64,000 nucleotides of DNA from Microbacterium phyllosphaerae (GTDB lineage Bacteria > Actinomycetota > Actinomycetes > Actinomycetales > Microbacteriaceae). Shown one piece after another: positions 52,702-61,356 of the stretch. The DNA lies in NCBI RefSeq assembly GCF_017876435.1, contig NZ_JAGIOA010000001.1, positions 1,860,001 to 1,924,000 on the forward strand. The letters are read 5' to 3'. The first letter of the stretch is position 1, and each line of letters starts with the position of its first letter. Under the pieces are notes generated by a model. The model was not told the DNA's origin. It searched no databases and saw only the letters and a program-made list of their open reading frames with translations. Both the position numbers and the translations under genes were made by a program.

Positions 52702-53795
52702 GCGAGTTCATTCCCCCCGCAAAGCCCATCATCGGCGACGAGGAGCGTGAGGCCGTCGACCGCGTCCTGCGCAGCGGCATGGTCGCGCAAGGCCCGGAGG
52801 TCGCGGCCTTCGAGAAGGAGTTCTCCGAGCATTTCGTCCCAGGTAGGCCGTCGGTCGCCGTGAACTCGGGCACGGCCGGCCTCCACCTGGGGCTGCTGGC
52901 GGTCGGGGTCGGTGCGGGCGACGAGGTCATCGTCCCGTCTTTCACCTTTGCGGCCACCGGCAACTCGGTCGCCCTCACCGGCGCCACCCCCGTGTTCGTC
53001 GACATCGAACCGGACACCTTCTCGCTCGATCCTGAGGCGGTCGCCGCGGCGATCACCCCGCGCACCAAGGGCATCCTCCCCGTGCATCTGTACGGTCACC
53101 CGGCACGCATGCGTGAGCTCGAGACTCTCGCGACCGAGCGCGGCGTGGCGCTGTATGAGGACGCCGCTCAGGCGCACGGCGCGGCGCTGGACGGTCGACC
53201 GGTGGGGTCGTTCGGCGAGTTCGCGATGTTCAGCCTGTACCCGACGAAGAACATGACCAGTGGCGAGGGCGGCATGGTCACGACCGCGACCGACGAGATC
53301 GCTCGTCAGGTGAAGCTTCTGCGCAACCAGGGCATGGAGCGCCAGTACGAGAACGAGGTCATCGGTTTCAACGCGCGGATGACCGACATCCACGCGGCGA
53401 TCGGTCGTGTTCAGCTCACCAAGGTCGACGCGTGGACGCGCCAGCGTCAGCAGAACGCCGCGTTCCTCGACGCGAACCTGCGGGGCGTCATCGTCCCGCC
53501 GGTCGCTGACGGTGCCGTGCATGTCTACCACCAGTACACGATCCGTGTTCCGGAAGACCGCGACGGCTTCGTGGCCGCGCTCAAGAGCGAGCACAACGTG
53601 GGAGCGGGCGTGTACTACCCGATCCCCAACCATCGACTGCCCTCGCTCACGCACTTCGCGCCGGGACTCGACCTTCCGGAGACCGAGCGTGCTGCTCGCG
53701 AGGTCGCGTCGTTGCCGGTGCACCCGTCGCTGAGCCAGGACGACCTCGAGCGCATCGTCGCCGCGGTCGACTCCGTCGCGAAGGCCGGCGCCTGA
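52698..53795 (+). CDS. DegT/DnrJ/EryC1/StrS aminotransferase, WbpE-like
   Basis: A 365-residue sugar aminotransferase. It starts PAKPIIGDEEREAV, has FTFAATGNSVALTG, VDIEPDTFSL, EDAAQAHGA (Asp that binds PLP) and SLYPTKNMTSGEGG with the Schiff-base Lys184. In this family it transfers an amino group to a 3-keto sugar (UDP-2-acetamido-3-keto-glucuronate) from glutamate. The GTG start overlaps the acetyltransferase stop; the stop overlaps the dehydrogenase start by one base. The sugar position is inferred from context. Confidence 0.92.
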   Translation: MSEFIPPAKPIIGDEEREAVDRVLRSGMVAQGPEVAAFEKEFSEHFVPGRPSVAVNSGTAGLHLGLLAVGVGAGDEVIVPSFTFAATGNSVALTGATPVFVDIEPDTFSLDPEAVAAAITPRTKGILPVHLYGHPARMRELETLATERGVALYEDAAQAHGAALDGRPVGSFGEFAMFSLYPTKNMTSGEGGMVTTATDEIARQVKLLRNQGMERQYENEVIGFNARMTDIHAAIGRVQLTKVDAWTRQRQQNAAFLDANLRGVIVPPVADGAVHVYHQYTIRVPEDRDGFVAALKSEHNVGAGVYYPIPNHRLPSLTHFAPGLDLPETERAAREVASLPVHPSLSQDDLERIVAAVDSVAKAGA

Positions 53796-54790
53796 TGACG
53801 CTGCGCGCAGGGCTGCTCGGCGTCGGCATGATGGGGCGTCACCACGCCCGCGTGCTTCGCGAGATCGACGGCATCGACCTGGTCGCGATCGCCGATCCCG
53901 GCGGAGATCCGCACGGGGTCGCCGGAGACCTGGCGATCCTTCCTGACATCGAGGCACTGATCGCCGAGGGCATCGACATCGCTGTCGTGGCCGTTCCTAC
54001 CCGGTTCCACGAGGACGCGGCGTTGAAGCTCGCGGCGGCCGGAGTCCACACGCTGGTCGAGAAGCCGATCGCCCACAGCATCGATGCCGGACAGCGCATG
54101 GTGGATGCCTTCGCCGCTGCCGGGCTCGTCGGCGCAGTCGGCCACATCGAACGCTTCAACCCTGCGCTGCAGGAGCTGCGTCGTCGTATCGAGGCTGGTG
54201 ATCTGGGCGCGGTCTATCAGGTGACGACCCGTCGTCAGGGCCCCTTCCCGTCACGCATCGCCGATGTGGGTGTCGCCAAGGACCTCGCATCGCACGACGT
54301 CGACCTCACGGCCTGGGTCGTGCAGAGCGACTACGAGCGCGTGTTCGCGCAGACGGCGTTCAAGAGCGGGCGTGAGTACGAGGACATGATCTCGATCACC
54401 GGGCGCACCGCGTCCGGCGTGATCGTGAACAACATCGTGAACTGGCTCAGCCCCATGAAGGAGCGCGTCACGGTCGTCACGGGAGAGAAAGGCGCATTCG
54501 TCGCCGACACCTCGACGGGCGACCTCACGTTCTATGCCAACGGCACGATCCCCCTCGAGTGGGAGTCCGTGTCGTCGTTCCGCGGGGTCTCTGAAGGAGA
54601 CGTCACGCGCTACGCGTTCGCCAAGCGCGAGCCGTTGCGCGTCGAGCACGAGGCCTTCCGCGATGCCGTGCTCGGGCAGCAGACCGACGTCGTGACGATG
54701 GAGCAGGGCCAGCGCACGCTCGCGGTCATCGAGGCTGCCCTCGAATCCGCGCGCAGTGGCGCTGTGGTCCGCCCAGAAATGGCGCTGTGA
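53795..54790 (+). CDS. Gfo/Idh/MocA oxidoreductase, WbpB-like
   Basis: A 331-residue NAD-dependent dehydrogenase: Rossmann start LRAGLLGVGMMGRHHARVL, then VAVPTRFH and LVEKPIAH (catalytic Lys of the EKP motif), with GHIERFNPAL and KDLASHDVDLTAW (substrate-site His/Asp). It fits the enzyme that oxidises C3 of UDP-GlcNAcA before transamination. TGATG start/stop overlap with the aminotransferase gene. Exact substrate is inferred from the acetyltransferase/aminotransferase neighbours. Confidence 0.88.
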   Translation: MTLRAGLLGVGMMGRHHARVLREIDGIDLVAIADPGGDPHGVAGDLAILPDIEALIAEGIDIAVVAVPTRFHEDAALKLAAAGVHTLVEKPIAHSIDAGQRMVDAFAAAGLVGAVGHIERFNPALQELRRRIEAGDLGAVYQVTTRRQGPFPSRIADVGVAKDLASHDVDLTAWVVQSDYERVFAQTAFKSGREYEDMISITGRTASGVIVNNIVNWLSPMKERVTVVTGEKGAFVADTSTGDLTFYANGTIPLEWESVSSFRGVSEGDVTRYAFAKREPLRVEHEAFRDAVLGQQTDVVTMEQGQRTLAVIEAALESARSGAVVRPEMAL

Positions 54791-54815
54791 TTCTCATCGC
54801 GAACTCAGAAGCGGG

Positions 54816-56603
54816 GTGCCGGTCGTGAAAGCGCTCTGGTCGACGCTGAAGGAACTCCTCGAGCTGCTGCCTGGGGATGCCCGCGCATTCCTCATCCGAT
54901 ACTCCGTGTCATCGTCAGCGCTCGCGCTGATCGACATCCTCGCGCTCGGACTCCTCGCTCTGATGATGGCGCCGCTCGCTTCGAACCAGCCTGTCCGGCT
55001 CCCGATCATCGGTGTGGTCCCGCCGGACAACGTGATCTGGGTGCTCGCGGGCGCCTGCGCGCTCATGGTTTTGAAGTCGCTGATCGCACTCGCGCAGCAG
55101 TGGTACGTCACTCGGCGGATGGCCCACTTCGAACTGGCGATCGGCGATCGTCTCTTCAGCGCCTACATTCGCGCTCCGTGGCTCGAGCGCATGAAGCGCA
55201 ACTCGGCTGAACTCGTTCGCATGGCCGATGTCGGCATCGCCAACACGACGTCCGGGCTGCTCCTGCCCGTCGCTTCGTTGCCGTCTCAGGTCGTGACGTT
55301 CTTCTCCGTACTGGTGGTGCTGTTCGTCGCTCAGCCGATGATCGCCGTCGCCACCATCGTGTACCTCGGCATCGTGGCTGCGCTGCTCTATGGCTGGGTA
55401 TCGCGAAGGGCTGTCAAGAACGGCCGGATGAACCGCGATTTCTCGTTCCGCACGGCGACGCTCATGACCGAGATGGTGCAGGCGCTGAAGGAGATCACGC
55501 TCCGCGACAAGGCCAGCGAGGTGGCCGCGCTGGTCAACCAGAACCGAGCGGTCGCGGTCAAAGCCCGAGCGACGATCGGCTTCCTCGGCGCGATCCCGAA
55601 GTTCGTGATCGATTCGGCCGTCATCATCGGGTTCCTGATCATCGGTGGTGTCGGTTTCCTGACAGGTGGACTCAGCGGTGCGTTCTCGTCCATCGCGCTG
55701 TTCGGTATCGCGAGCTTCCGAATGGTGCCGTCGATGCTGCAGTTCCAGGGTGTGATGACGTCCACCGCATCGACCCTCCCGCACGCGAGGGCGGTGATCC
55801 GCGACATCAAGGCGGCAGAGGGCTACATCCGCAAGGCGGAGGTGATCGGAGACGGAGCGCTGCAGGAGCACCCTGTGGAACTGGTCTTCGAGGATGTCGC
55901 CTTCACCTACCCCGGGTCTGACGAGCCCGCTCTGCGGGATGTGAATCTACGGATTCCGTTGGGTTCACACATCGCGTTCGTCGGGGCATCCGGAGCCGGG
56001 AAGTCGACGATGGTCGATCTGATCCTCGGTCTGCTGACCACGAGGTCGGGACGGATCCGTCTGGACGACACGGACCTCGCCGACGTCCTCGGCGCATGGC
56101 GCAGACGCGTGGGCTACGTCCCGCAGGACGTCGCGCTCTTCGACGGGACGGTCGGGCAGAACATCGCCCTGACCTGGAGCGAGGAGTATGACAGGGACGC
56201 AGCCTGGCGCGCGGCCAACGGGGCGCAGCTCGATTCCGTGGTGCGGGCCCGCGCAGGGGAGCTGGACGCTCAGATCGGTGAGCGCGGACTCGCTCTCTCC
56301 GGTGGCCAGCGTCAGCGTCTCGGAATCGCGCGCGCGCTCTACACCGACCCTGTGGTGCTCGTCATGGACGAGGCGACGTCTGCGCTCGACACCCAGACCG
56401 AGGATGCGGTGACGTCGGCGATTCGCGAACTCCGTGGCGCAGTCACCGTGATCACCGTCGCACATCGACTCGCCACGGTTCGGGACGCGGACATCGTGTG
56501 CTTCTTCGCCGGGGGCAGGATCGTGGCTCAGGGAACGTTCGACGAGGTCGTGGCGGCGGAGCCGGAGTTCGCTGCGCAGGCTCGGCTCGCCGGTCTGGCG
56601 TGA
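54816..56603 (+). CDS. ABC transporter, permease-ATPase fusion, PglK/MsbA-like flippase
   Basis: A 595-residue half-transporter: six membrane helices in residues 20-310, then an ATPase with Walker A GASGAGKST (about 391), signature LSGGQRQRLGIARAL, Walker B VLVMDEATSALD and switch AHRLATV. It resembles PglK, the flippase for lipid-linked oligosaccharides, and works as a homodimer. GTG at 54816 is the chosen start; GTG at 54825 is equally possible. It lies directly after the nucleotide-sugar genes. A peptide or lipid exporter cannot be excluded. Confidence 0.88.
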   Translation: MPVVKALWSTLKELLELLPGDARAFLIRYSVSSSALALIDILALGLLALMMAPLASNQPVRLPIIGVVPPDNVIWVLAGACALMVLKSLIALAQQWYVTRRMAHFELAIGDRLFSAYIRAPWLERMKRNSAELVRMADVGIANTTSGLLLPVASLPSQVVTFFSVLVVLFVAQPMIAVATIVYLGIVAALLYGWVSRRAVKNGRMNRDFSFRTATLMTEMVQALKEITLRDKASEVAALVNQNRAVAVKARATIGFLGAIPKFVIDSAVIIGFLIIGGVGFLTGGLSGAFSSIALFGIASFRMVPSMLQFQGVMTSTASTLPHARAVIRDIKAAEGYIRKAEVIGDGALQEHPVELVFEDVAFTYPGSDEPALRDVNLRIPLGSHIAFVGASGAGKSTMVDLILGLLTTRSGRIRLDDTDLADVLGAWRRRVGYVPQDVALFDGTVGQNIALTWSEEYDRDAAWRAANGAQLDSVVRARAGELDAQIGERGLALSGGQRQRLGIARALYTDPVVLVMDEATSALDTQTEDAVTSAIRELRGAVTVITVAHRLATVRDADIVCFFAGGRIVAQGTFDEVVAAEPEFAAQARLAGLA

Positions 56604-56610
56604 GAGCAGG

Positions 56611-57585
56611 TCAGCGGGAGATCCGCCGATAGGTCTCCTGGATTCCGGCGATCTGTCCGGGGGCCGTGTGGTTCTCCAGCGTCCAGCGCTGGGAACCGAG
56701 TTCCCGTGCTGCGGACTCGGGGTCTGCGAGGTCGTCCATGATCGCCGAGAAGACGGCGTCCACATCCCCGTTCCTGATGGGCAGAGGTCTTCCGTCCGGG
56801 CCGGGGTAGTGGTCGCCCACGGCCGCGAGGGGAGCGCCGATCGCCATCGCCTCCAGTTCGGAGACGGACAGGATGCGTGTGGCCTGTCCGACGACGACGG
56901 ATGCGTTGGCGAGGAACTGCAGGTAGTCGGCGTGGGGTGCCTTCGGGATGAGTTCCACGCCGAGACGTGCTGCGTCGCCGGCACCCGGACCCCAGTCGAG
57001 GCCTCGTACGGGGACACCTGCCGCGACCAACCTCGATGCGACCTGGAGCATGCCCTCCAGGCCCTTGACCTCTTCCCAGCGGGATGCGAAGGCGACGTAG
57101 CCCTGAGGATCCCATGAGGGCAGCGAGGACGGGTCGAACACCACCGGAAGATATTCGGCATCGGGGCGAGCGGTCGTCGCGTCCTCCGCGTTGTCCGGTG
57201 TCGAGTAGTAGACGTGCGCGGCGCCATCGATGTAGCTCTGCAACCGGGCATGCCTCTCGGGCTGGTGCCAGAGGGTGCGGATGTCCGTGCCGTGCAGGTG
57301 CAGCGCATACGGCCTAGTCGGGATGTAGCGGGGCGCGATCCGCGCGACGGTCGTGGCGTAGTGGACGTGGATCACGTCGGCTCGCGCGGCGGCGACGCCG
57401 ATACGCGCGAGCGTCCGATAGGTCTCGAAGCGCGTCGGCCGCGACTGCCCAGGACGAACGGGGGGCCAGGTGAGCTCAGGAGGCAGAAGGCGCCACTGCA
57501 GTCCTTGCGCTCGCGCGGCCCTCACGAGGTTGGCGCCCACGAAGGCGCAGTCGTTCAAGTGCAGCACGCGTGGGTTGGTCGGCAT
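56611..57585 (-). CDS. GT-B glycosyltransferase (family 4-like)
   Basis: A 324-residue transferase beginning RVLHLNDCAFVGANLVRAA with VIHVHYATTVAR, LHLHGTDIRTL, FASRWEEVKGLEGM, and SVSELEAMAIGAPLAAVGDHYPG (nucleotide-sugar site). It is shorter than most GT4 proteins, and the N-half is small. ATG at 57585 follows a TAGCAT box by 6 nt, divergent from the next gene. It faces the flippase gene tail to tail, 7 nt apart. Sugar unknown. Confidence 0.82.
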   Translation of the reverse strand: MPTNPRVLHLNDCAFVGANLVRAARAQGLQWRLLPPELTWPPVRPGQSRPTRFETYRTLARIGVAAARADVIHVHYATTVARIAPRYIPTRPYALHLHGTDIRTLWHQPERHARLQSYIDGAAHVYYSTPDNAEDATTARPDAEYLPVVFDPSSLPSWDPQGYVAFASRWEEVKGLEGMLQVASRLVAAGVPVRGLDWGPGAGDAARLGVELIPKAPHADYLQFLANASVVVGQATRILSVSELEAMAIGAPLAAVGDHYPGPDGRPLPIRNGDVDAVFSAIMDDLADPESAARELGSQRWTLENHTAPGQIAGIQETYRRISR

Positions 57586-57591
57586 GCACCC

Positions 57592-57597
57592 ATGCTA
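57592..57597 (-). promoter_or_regulatory. -10 box of the minus-strand GT gene
   Basis: TAGCAT on the minus strand, 6 nt before the ATG at 57585. Confidence 0.55.
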
Positions 57598-57656
57598 AAG
57601 GGCGGGGGCGACCACCCGGACCAGGTCGATCGCGAAGGGAACCACGCTCGGCTTGA

Positions 57657-57662
57657 TAGTCT
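57657..57662 (+). promoter_or_regulatory. -10 box of the plus-strand GT4 gene
   Basis: TAGTCT, 6 nt before the GTG at 57669; the two divergent leaderless promoters are about 60 nt apart. Confidence 0.55.
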
Positions 57663-57668
57663 TCATGG

Positions 57669-58742
57669 GTGCAGATCGTCGTAGTGACCACTTGGTTCCC
57701 GACGGACCGCAATCCCGGCGCCGGTTCGTTCATCGCCCGCGACGTCGCCGCTCTCTCCCAAGACCATGACGTGCGCGTCGTGCACCTGGTGCCTCCGGAA
57801 CTCGATGACGGTTCTCGAGAGCGTCGGATCGGCTCGGTCCGAGTGCGATCGGTCCCGGTCGACGTGCGCACTCCGCGCGGGCTCGTGTCTTCGATGCGCG
57901 GGCTTCCGGCTCTGCTGGCGGGCAGCGACGTGGTTCACACCATGGCAGCACCTGGACTGCTGCCCTTCGTGGTGCGAAAGCCGTCGCAGCCCTGGGTCCA
58001 CACCGAGCACTGGAGCGGAATCGCGAATCTGCGAGCATCGCCGAAGGGCCGTGCGGTCGGACCCCTCATCCGCCGGACCTTCAACGCTCCAGGCCGTGTG
58101 GTCGCCGTGAGCGACTATCTCGCTGATGCGATCCGTTCCTATCGGACGGCACCCGTCGACGTCGTCGGGAACATCGTCGATCTGCCCGATGCGGTCTCGA
58201 CCGACAGCGCCCCGTTCTTCCGAGGCGACCGCCTGAAGGTCCTCGGCGTCGGCACCGTGAACTCCAACAAGGGGTGGCGCTTCGCTGTGGAGGCGATCAG
58301 GGAGCTTCAGGCCTCTGGAGTGCCCGCAGAGCTCGTCTGGCTCGGCGGAGGTCCCGAGTACGACGAGCTCGCGGCCGCTGATCCCGAGCACGTGCGTGCG
58401 CCGGGGCATGTTCCTGCCGGTGCGGTGGCATCGGCGATGGCTGAAGCGGATGTCTTCGTGCTCCCGACCGTCTCGGAGACCTTCTCGCTCGTCACCGTCG
58501 AGGCGCTCACCGCAGGGCTTCCCGTCGTCGCGACCGGGGTTGGCGCGCACGGGGCCTTCCTCACCCCCGATTCCGGGAGGCTCGTGCCGAGGGAGCCCCG
58601 CGCGATCGCAGAAGCACTCCGGACCGCATCCGCGCTCGATCGCACCGGTGTGCGAGCTCGCGGACTGGAACTGGCGGAAAGATTCGACGAGTCGAGTTTC
58701 CGACGTCGTTACAGCACGATCTATGAAGAGGTGGTTCGATGA
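57669..58742 (+). CDS. Glycosyltransferase family 4
   Basis: A 357-residue GT-B transferase: VTTWFPTDRNPGAGSFIARD (acceptor loop), HTEHWSGIANL, VAVSDYLADAI, GVGTVNSNKGWRFAVEAI, and FVLPTVSETFSLVTVEALTAGLPVVAT (donor site with E-x7-E). It fits mannosyltransferases of exopolysaccharide clusters. GTG start; the stop overlaps the next start by ATGA, so the two transferases are co-translated. Confidence 0.88.
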   Translation: MQIVVVTTWFPTDRNPGAGSFIARDVAALSQDHDVRVVHLVPPELDDGSRERRIGSVRVRSVPVDVRTPRGLVSSMRGLPALLAGSDVVHTMAAPGLLPFVVRKPSQPWVHTEHWSGIANLRASPKGRAVGPLIRRTFNAPGRVVAVSDYLADAIRSYRTAPVDVVGNIVDLPDAVSTDSAPFFRGDRLKVLGVGTVNSNKGWRFAVEAIRELQASGVPAELVWLGGGPEYDELAAADPEHVRAPGHVPAGAVASAMAEADVFVLPTVSETFSLVTVEALTAGLPVVATGVGAHGAFLTPDSGRLVPREPRAIAEALRTASALDRTGVRARGLELAERFDESSFRRRYSTIYEEVVR

Positions 58743-59944
58743 GTGGCTCACGACGCGAGAACGCGGCAGCCCCGACCGTGGACATGATCGTGGCCGTGCA
58801 CGACACGCGGCGGAACATCCGCCGCGCCGTGGGCTCGATCGTCGATGTCGAGGATCCGACGATCCGGGCTTTCGTCGTCTGCCACAACCTCACGCGTGAG
58901 GAGGTCGAGGAAGAACTCGCGCCACTGATCGATGCGCGCCCAGGGCGCATCCGGGTCGAAGTGCTTGCTGATGGCATCCCGAGTCCGTCCGGGCCCTTCA
59001 ATTTCGGCATGGCCGCCTCAGACGCCACCTACGTCGGAATCATGGGTTCGGACGACGAGCTCGACCGCGACGCGATCTCGCAGTGGCGCTCGCGGGCCGA
59101 GGCGACGCAGGCGGACGCCGTGATCGCCAAGGTCGTGCGAGGACCCTTGCGGAATCTCGTCCGCTCACCACCCAAGCGGTTGTGGCGGACCGGCACGCTC
59201 GACTTCGCGCGGGATCGCCTCTCCTACCGGAGTGCTCCGCTCGGACTGATGCGACGAGATGCGATCTCGCGCCTCGATCTGCGGCTGCTGGACGGTGCCC
59301 GCAACGGTGGCGACCTGCCTTTCGTCACTCGCCTGTGGTTGGGCGGCAAGATCGTTCCTGCGTCGGGCCTCGCGGCGTACGTCGAACATGCCGACGCGCC
59401 GGTGCGGGTGACGCACGTCGCGAAGCCGGTGGCTGAGGAGCTGAGCGCGATCAAGGCGACTCTCGACGACGTCGTCGTGCAGGGGATGGGTATCCCCGAA
59501 CGGACGGCGCTGGCCACCAAGCTGCTTCGACGCAACCTCACCGACTCCGTTCGCAAGCGCAGCGGGGGGAGCGCGTTCACCGCGGGGGACTGCGCAGCCA
59601 TGGCGGAGTTCATCGGCCGCGTCGATGCGTTCTCGCCGTCGGCGCGGCACATGCTGTCTCGCGCCCAGGCTCGGATGTTCGATGAGCTCACCCGACCGGA
59701 GCCCGATCTCGCCGCGGTCGCAGAGCACGATGCGGCATCGAATCGGTACCGAACTCTCGATGCGATCCTGCCCGCCCGGGCGAAGTACCTTCTGCATCCG
59801 CAGGGGCAGCCTCGTTTCATGGCGGCGACGGCGCTCATCAAGGTCGGCTCGTCCCGGTACTTCCCCGCCGCCCGTGCCGTGTTCGTCGCCCTCGTCTCAG
59901 CCGCCGTCGTCGGCGTTCTGGCTCTGGCCTTCTGGCGCAGCTGA
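58739..59944 (+). CDS. Glycosyltransferase family 2 with C-terminal membrane anchor
   Basis: A 401-residue GT-A-like enzyme: DMIVAVHDTRRNIRRAVGS start, FVVCHNLTRE, GPFNFGMAASDATYVGIMGSDDELD (metal SDDE in place of DxD), ARNGGDLPFVTRLW, and a C-terminal membrane helix (about 378-398). The catalytic acid in the GxDLxF segment is a typical WcaA-like feature. Divergent from most GT2 proteins. It is coupled to the previous gene by ATGA. Donor and linkage are unknown. Confidence 0.8.
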   Translation: MSGSRRENAAAPTVDMIVAVHDTRRNIRRAVGSIVDVEDPTIRAFVVCHNLTREEVEEELAPLIDARPGRIRVEVLADGIPSPSGPFNFGMAASDATYVGIMGSDDELDRDAISQWRSRAEATQADAVIAKVVRGPLRNLVRSPPKRLWRTGTLDFARDRLSYRSAPLGLMRRDAISRLDLRLLDGARNGGDLPFVTRLWLGGKIVPASGLAAYVEHADAPVRVTHVAKPVAEELSAIKATLDDVVVQGMGIPERTALATKLLRRNLTDSVRKRSGGSAFTAGDCAAMAEFIGRVDAFSPSARHMLSRAQARMFDELTRPEPDLAAVAEHDAASNRYRTLDAILPARAKYLLHPQGQPRFMAATALIKVGSSRYFPAARAVFVALVSAAVVGVLALAFWRS

Positions 59945-59993
59945 GCCGACCGGGCGCGTGTCCCGCTGACGCCGTGCCGAAGAAGAAGCCGCC

Positions 59994-59999
59994 TAGAAT
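59994..59999 (+). promoter_or_regulatory. -10 box of the UDP-sugar dehydrogenase gene
   Basis: TAGAAT, 7 nt before the ATG at 60007. It fixes the start and rejects the longer frame from 59974. Confidence 0.6.
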
Positions 60000-60006
60000 G
60001 GAACCC

Positions 60007-61302
60007 ATGCGTATCGCCGTCGTCGCCCTCGGAAAGATCGGGCTTCCTCTCGCCGTCCAGTTCGCCGACTCCGGTCACGAGGTCATCGGTGTGGATGTGA
60101 ATCAGAGAGCCGTCGACACGATCAACGCCGGTGTCGAGCCGTTCCCGGGCGAAGCGCACCTGCAGGAGAAGCTCGCCGAACTCATCCCCTCCGGACGCCT
60201 GCGCGCGACGACCGATTACTCAGAGGCCATCCCGGGAGCCGATGCCGTCGTGCTCGTGGCACCCGTCTTCGTCGACGACGAGACGTGGGAGCCCGACTTC
60301 AAGTACATGGACGCAGCGACGCGCTCGCTCGCCGAGCACCTGACCCCGGGAACGCTCGTCTCGTACGAGACCACGCTGCCCGTCGGTACCACACGCAACC
60401 GCTGGAAGCCGATGCTCGAAGAGGGATCGGGCCTGAAGGAAGGCGAGGACTTCTTCCTCGCCTACTCGCCGGAGCGCGTGCTCACCGGTCGCGTGTTCGC
60501 CGACCTCCGCAAGTACCCGAAGCTCATCGGCGCGCTCTCCGACGAGGGCAACCGTCGCGCACGTGAGTTCTACGAGGCCGTGCTCCAGTTCGATGAGCGG
60601 CCCGATCTCGCCAAGCCCAACGGCGTCTGGGACCTCGGCAGCACCGAGGCCTCCGAAATGGCGAAACTCGCCGAGACGACCTACCGCGACGTCAACATCG
60701 GCCTCGCGAACCAGTTCGGCCTGTTCGCCGCATCGCACGGCATCGACGTGTACAAGGTGATCGACGCCTGCAACTCGCAGCCCTACAGCCACATCCACCG
60801 TCCCGGCATCGCCGTCGGCGGACACTGCATCCCCGTGTACCCGCGCCTGTACCTGTCGACCGACCCCGACGCTGACATCGTCCGCGTCGCCCGCCAGCTC
60901 AACGCCTCGATGCCCGAGAGGCTCGTCGCGCAGGCTGAGGGGATCCTCGGCGACCTCAGCGGTCAGCGCGCCGTCGTGCTCGGCGCCGCCTACCGCGGCG
61001 GCGTCAAGGAGACCGCGTTCTCCGGTGTGTTCCCGACCGTGAAGGCTCTCAAGGACCGCGGAGCAGACGTCGTCGTGCACGACCCGCTGTACACCGATGA
61101 GGAGCTTCGCGGCCTCGGCTTCGAGCCCTACGAGATCGGCGGCGCGGTCGACATCGCGATCCTCCAGACCGACCACGCCGACTACAAGGAGCTGACTCCC
61201 GCGCAGCTGCCCGGTGTCAAGCTGCTCGTCGACGGCCGTGCGGCGACCGACGCCGCGCTCTGGGCGGGCACACCACGTCTGGTCGTCGGCACCGCCAGCT
61301 GA
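60007..61302 (+). CDS. UDP-N-acetylglucosamine/glucose 6-dehydrogenase family (WbpA/WecC-like)
   Basis: A 431-residue nucleotide-sugar dehydrogenase. NAD domain MRIAVVALGKIGLPLAVQF, SYETTLPVGTT, YSPERVLTGR, the central lysine region EASEMAKLAETTYRDVN (Lys conserved) and the active-site cysteine in AVGGHCIPVYPR; most relatives have an Asp after PV. The C-terminal domain has LGAAYRGGVKETAFSG. WbpA-type enzymes oxidise UDP-GlcNAc to UDP-GlcNAcA, which fits the acetyltransferase, aminotransferase and Gfo/Idh genes 6 kb upstream. UDP-ManNAc is the alternative substrate. Confidence 0.9.
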   Translation: MRIAVVALGKIGLPLAVQFADSGHEVIGVDVNQRAVDTINAGVEPFPGEAHLQEKLAELIPSGRLRATTDYSEAIPGADAVVLVAPVFVDDETWEPDFKYMDAATRSLAEHLTPGTLVSYETTLPVGTTRNRWKPMLEEGSGLKEGEDFFLAYSPERVLTGRVFADLRKYPKLIGALSDEGNRRAREFYEAVLQFDERPDLAKPNGVWDLGSTEASEMAKLAETTYRDVNIGLANQFGLFAASHGIDVYKVIDACNSQPYSHIHRPGIAVGGHCIPVYPRLYLSTDPDADIVRVARQLNASMPERLVAQAEGILGDLSGQRAVVLGAAYRGGVKETAFSGVFPTVKALKDRGADVVVHDPLYTDEELRGLGFEPYEIGGAVDIAILQTDHADYKELTPAQLPGVKLLVDGRAATDAALWAGTPRLVVGTAS

Positions 61303-61318
61303 CGGCAGCACGATGCAG

Positions 61319-61351
61319 ACCGCTGGGCCCCTCTGAGAGGGGCCCAGCGGT
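61319..61351. terminator. Bidirectional intrinsic terminator
   Basis: A strong GC-rich hairpin with at least 14 paired bases (arms around 61319-61332 and 61338-61351), between the dehydrogenase and the convergent CWB2 gene. Confidence 0.8.
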
Positions 61352-61356
61352 CCATG

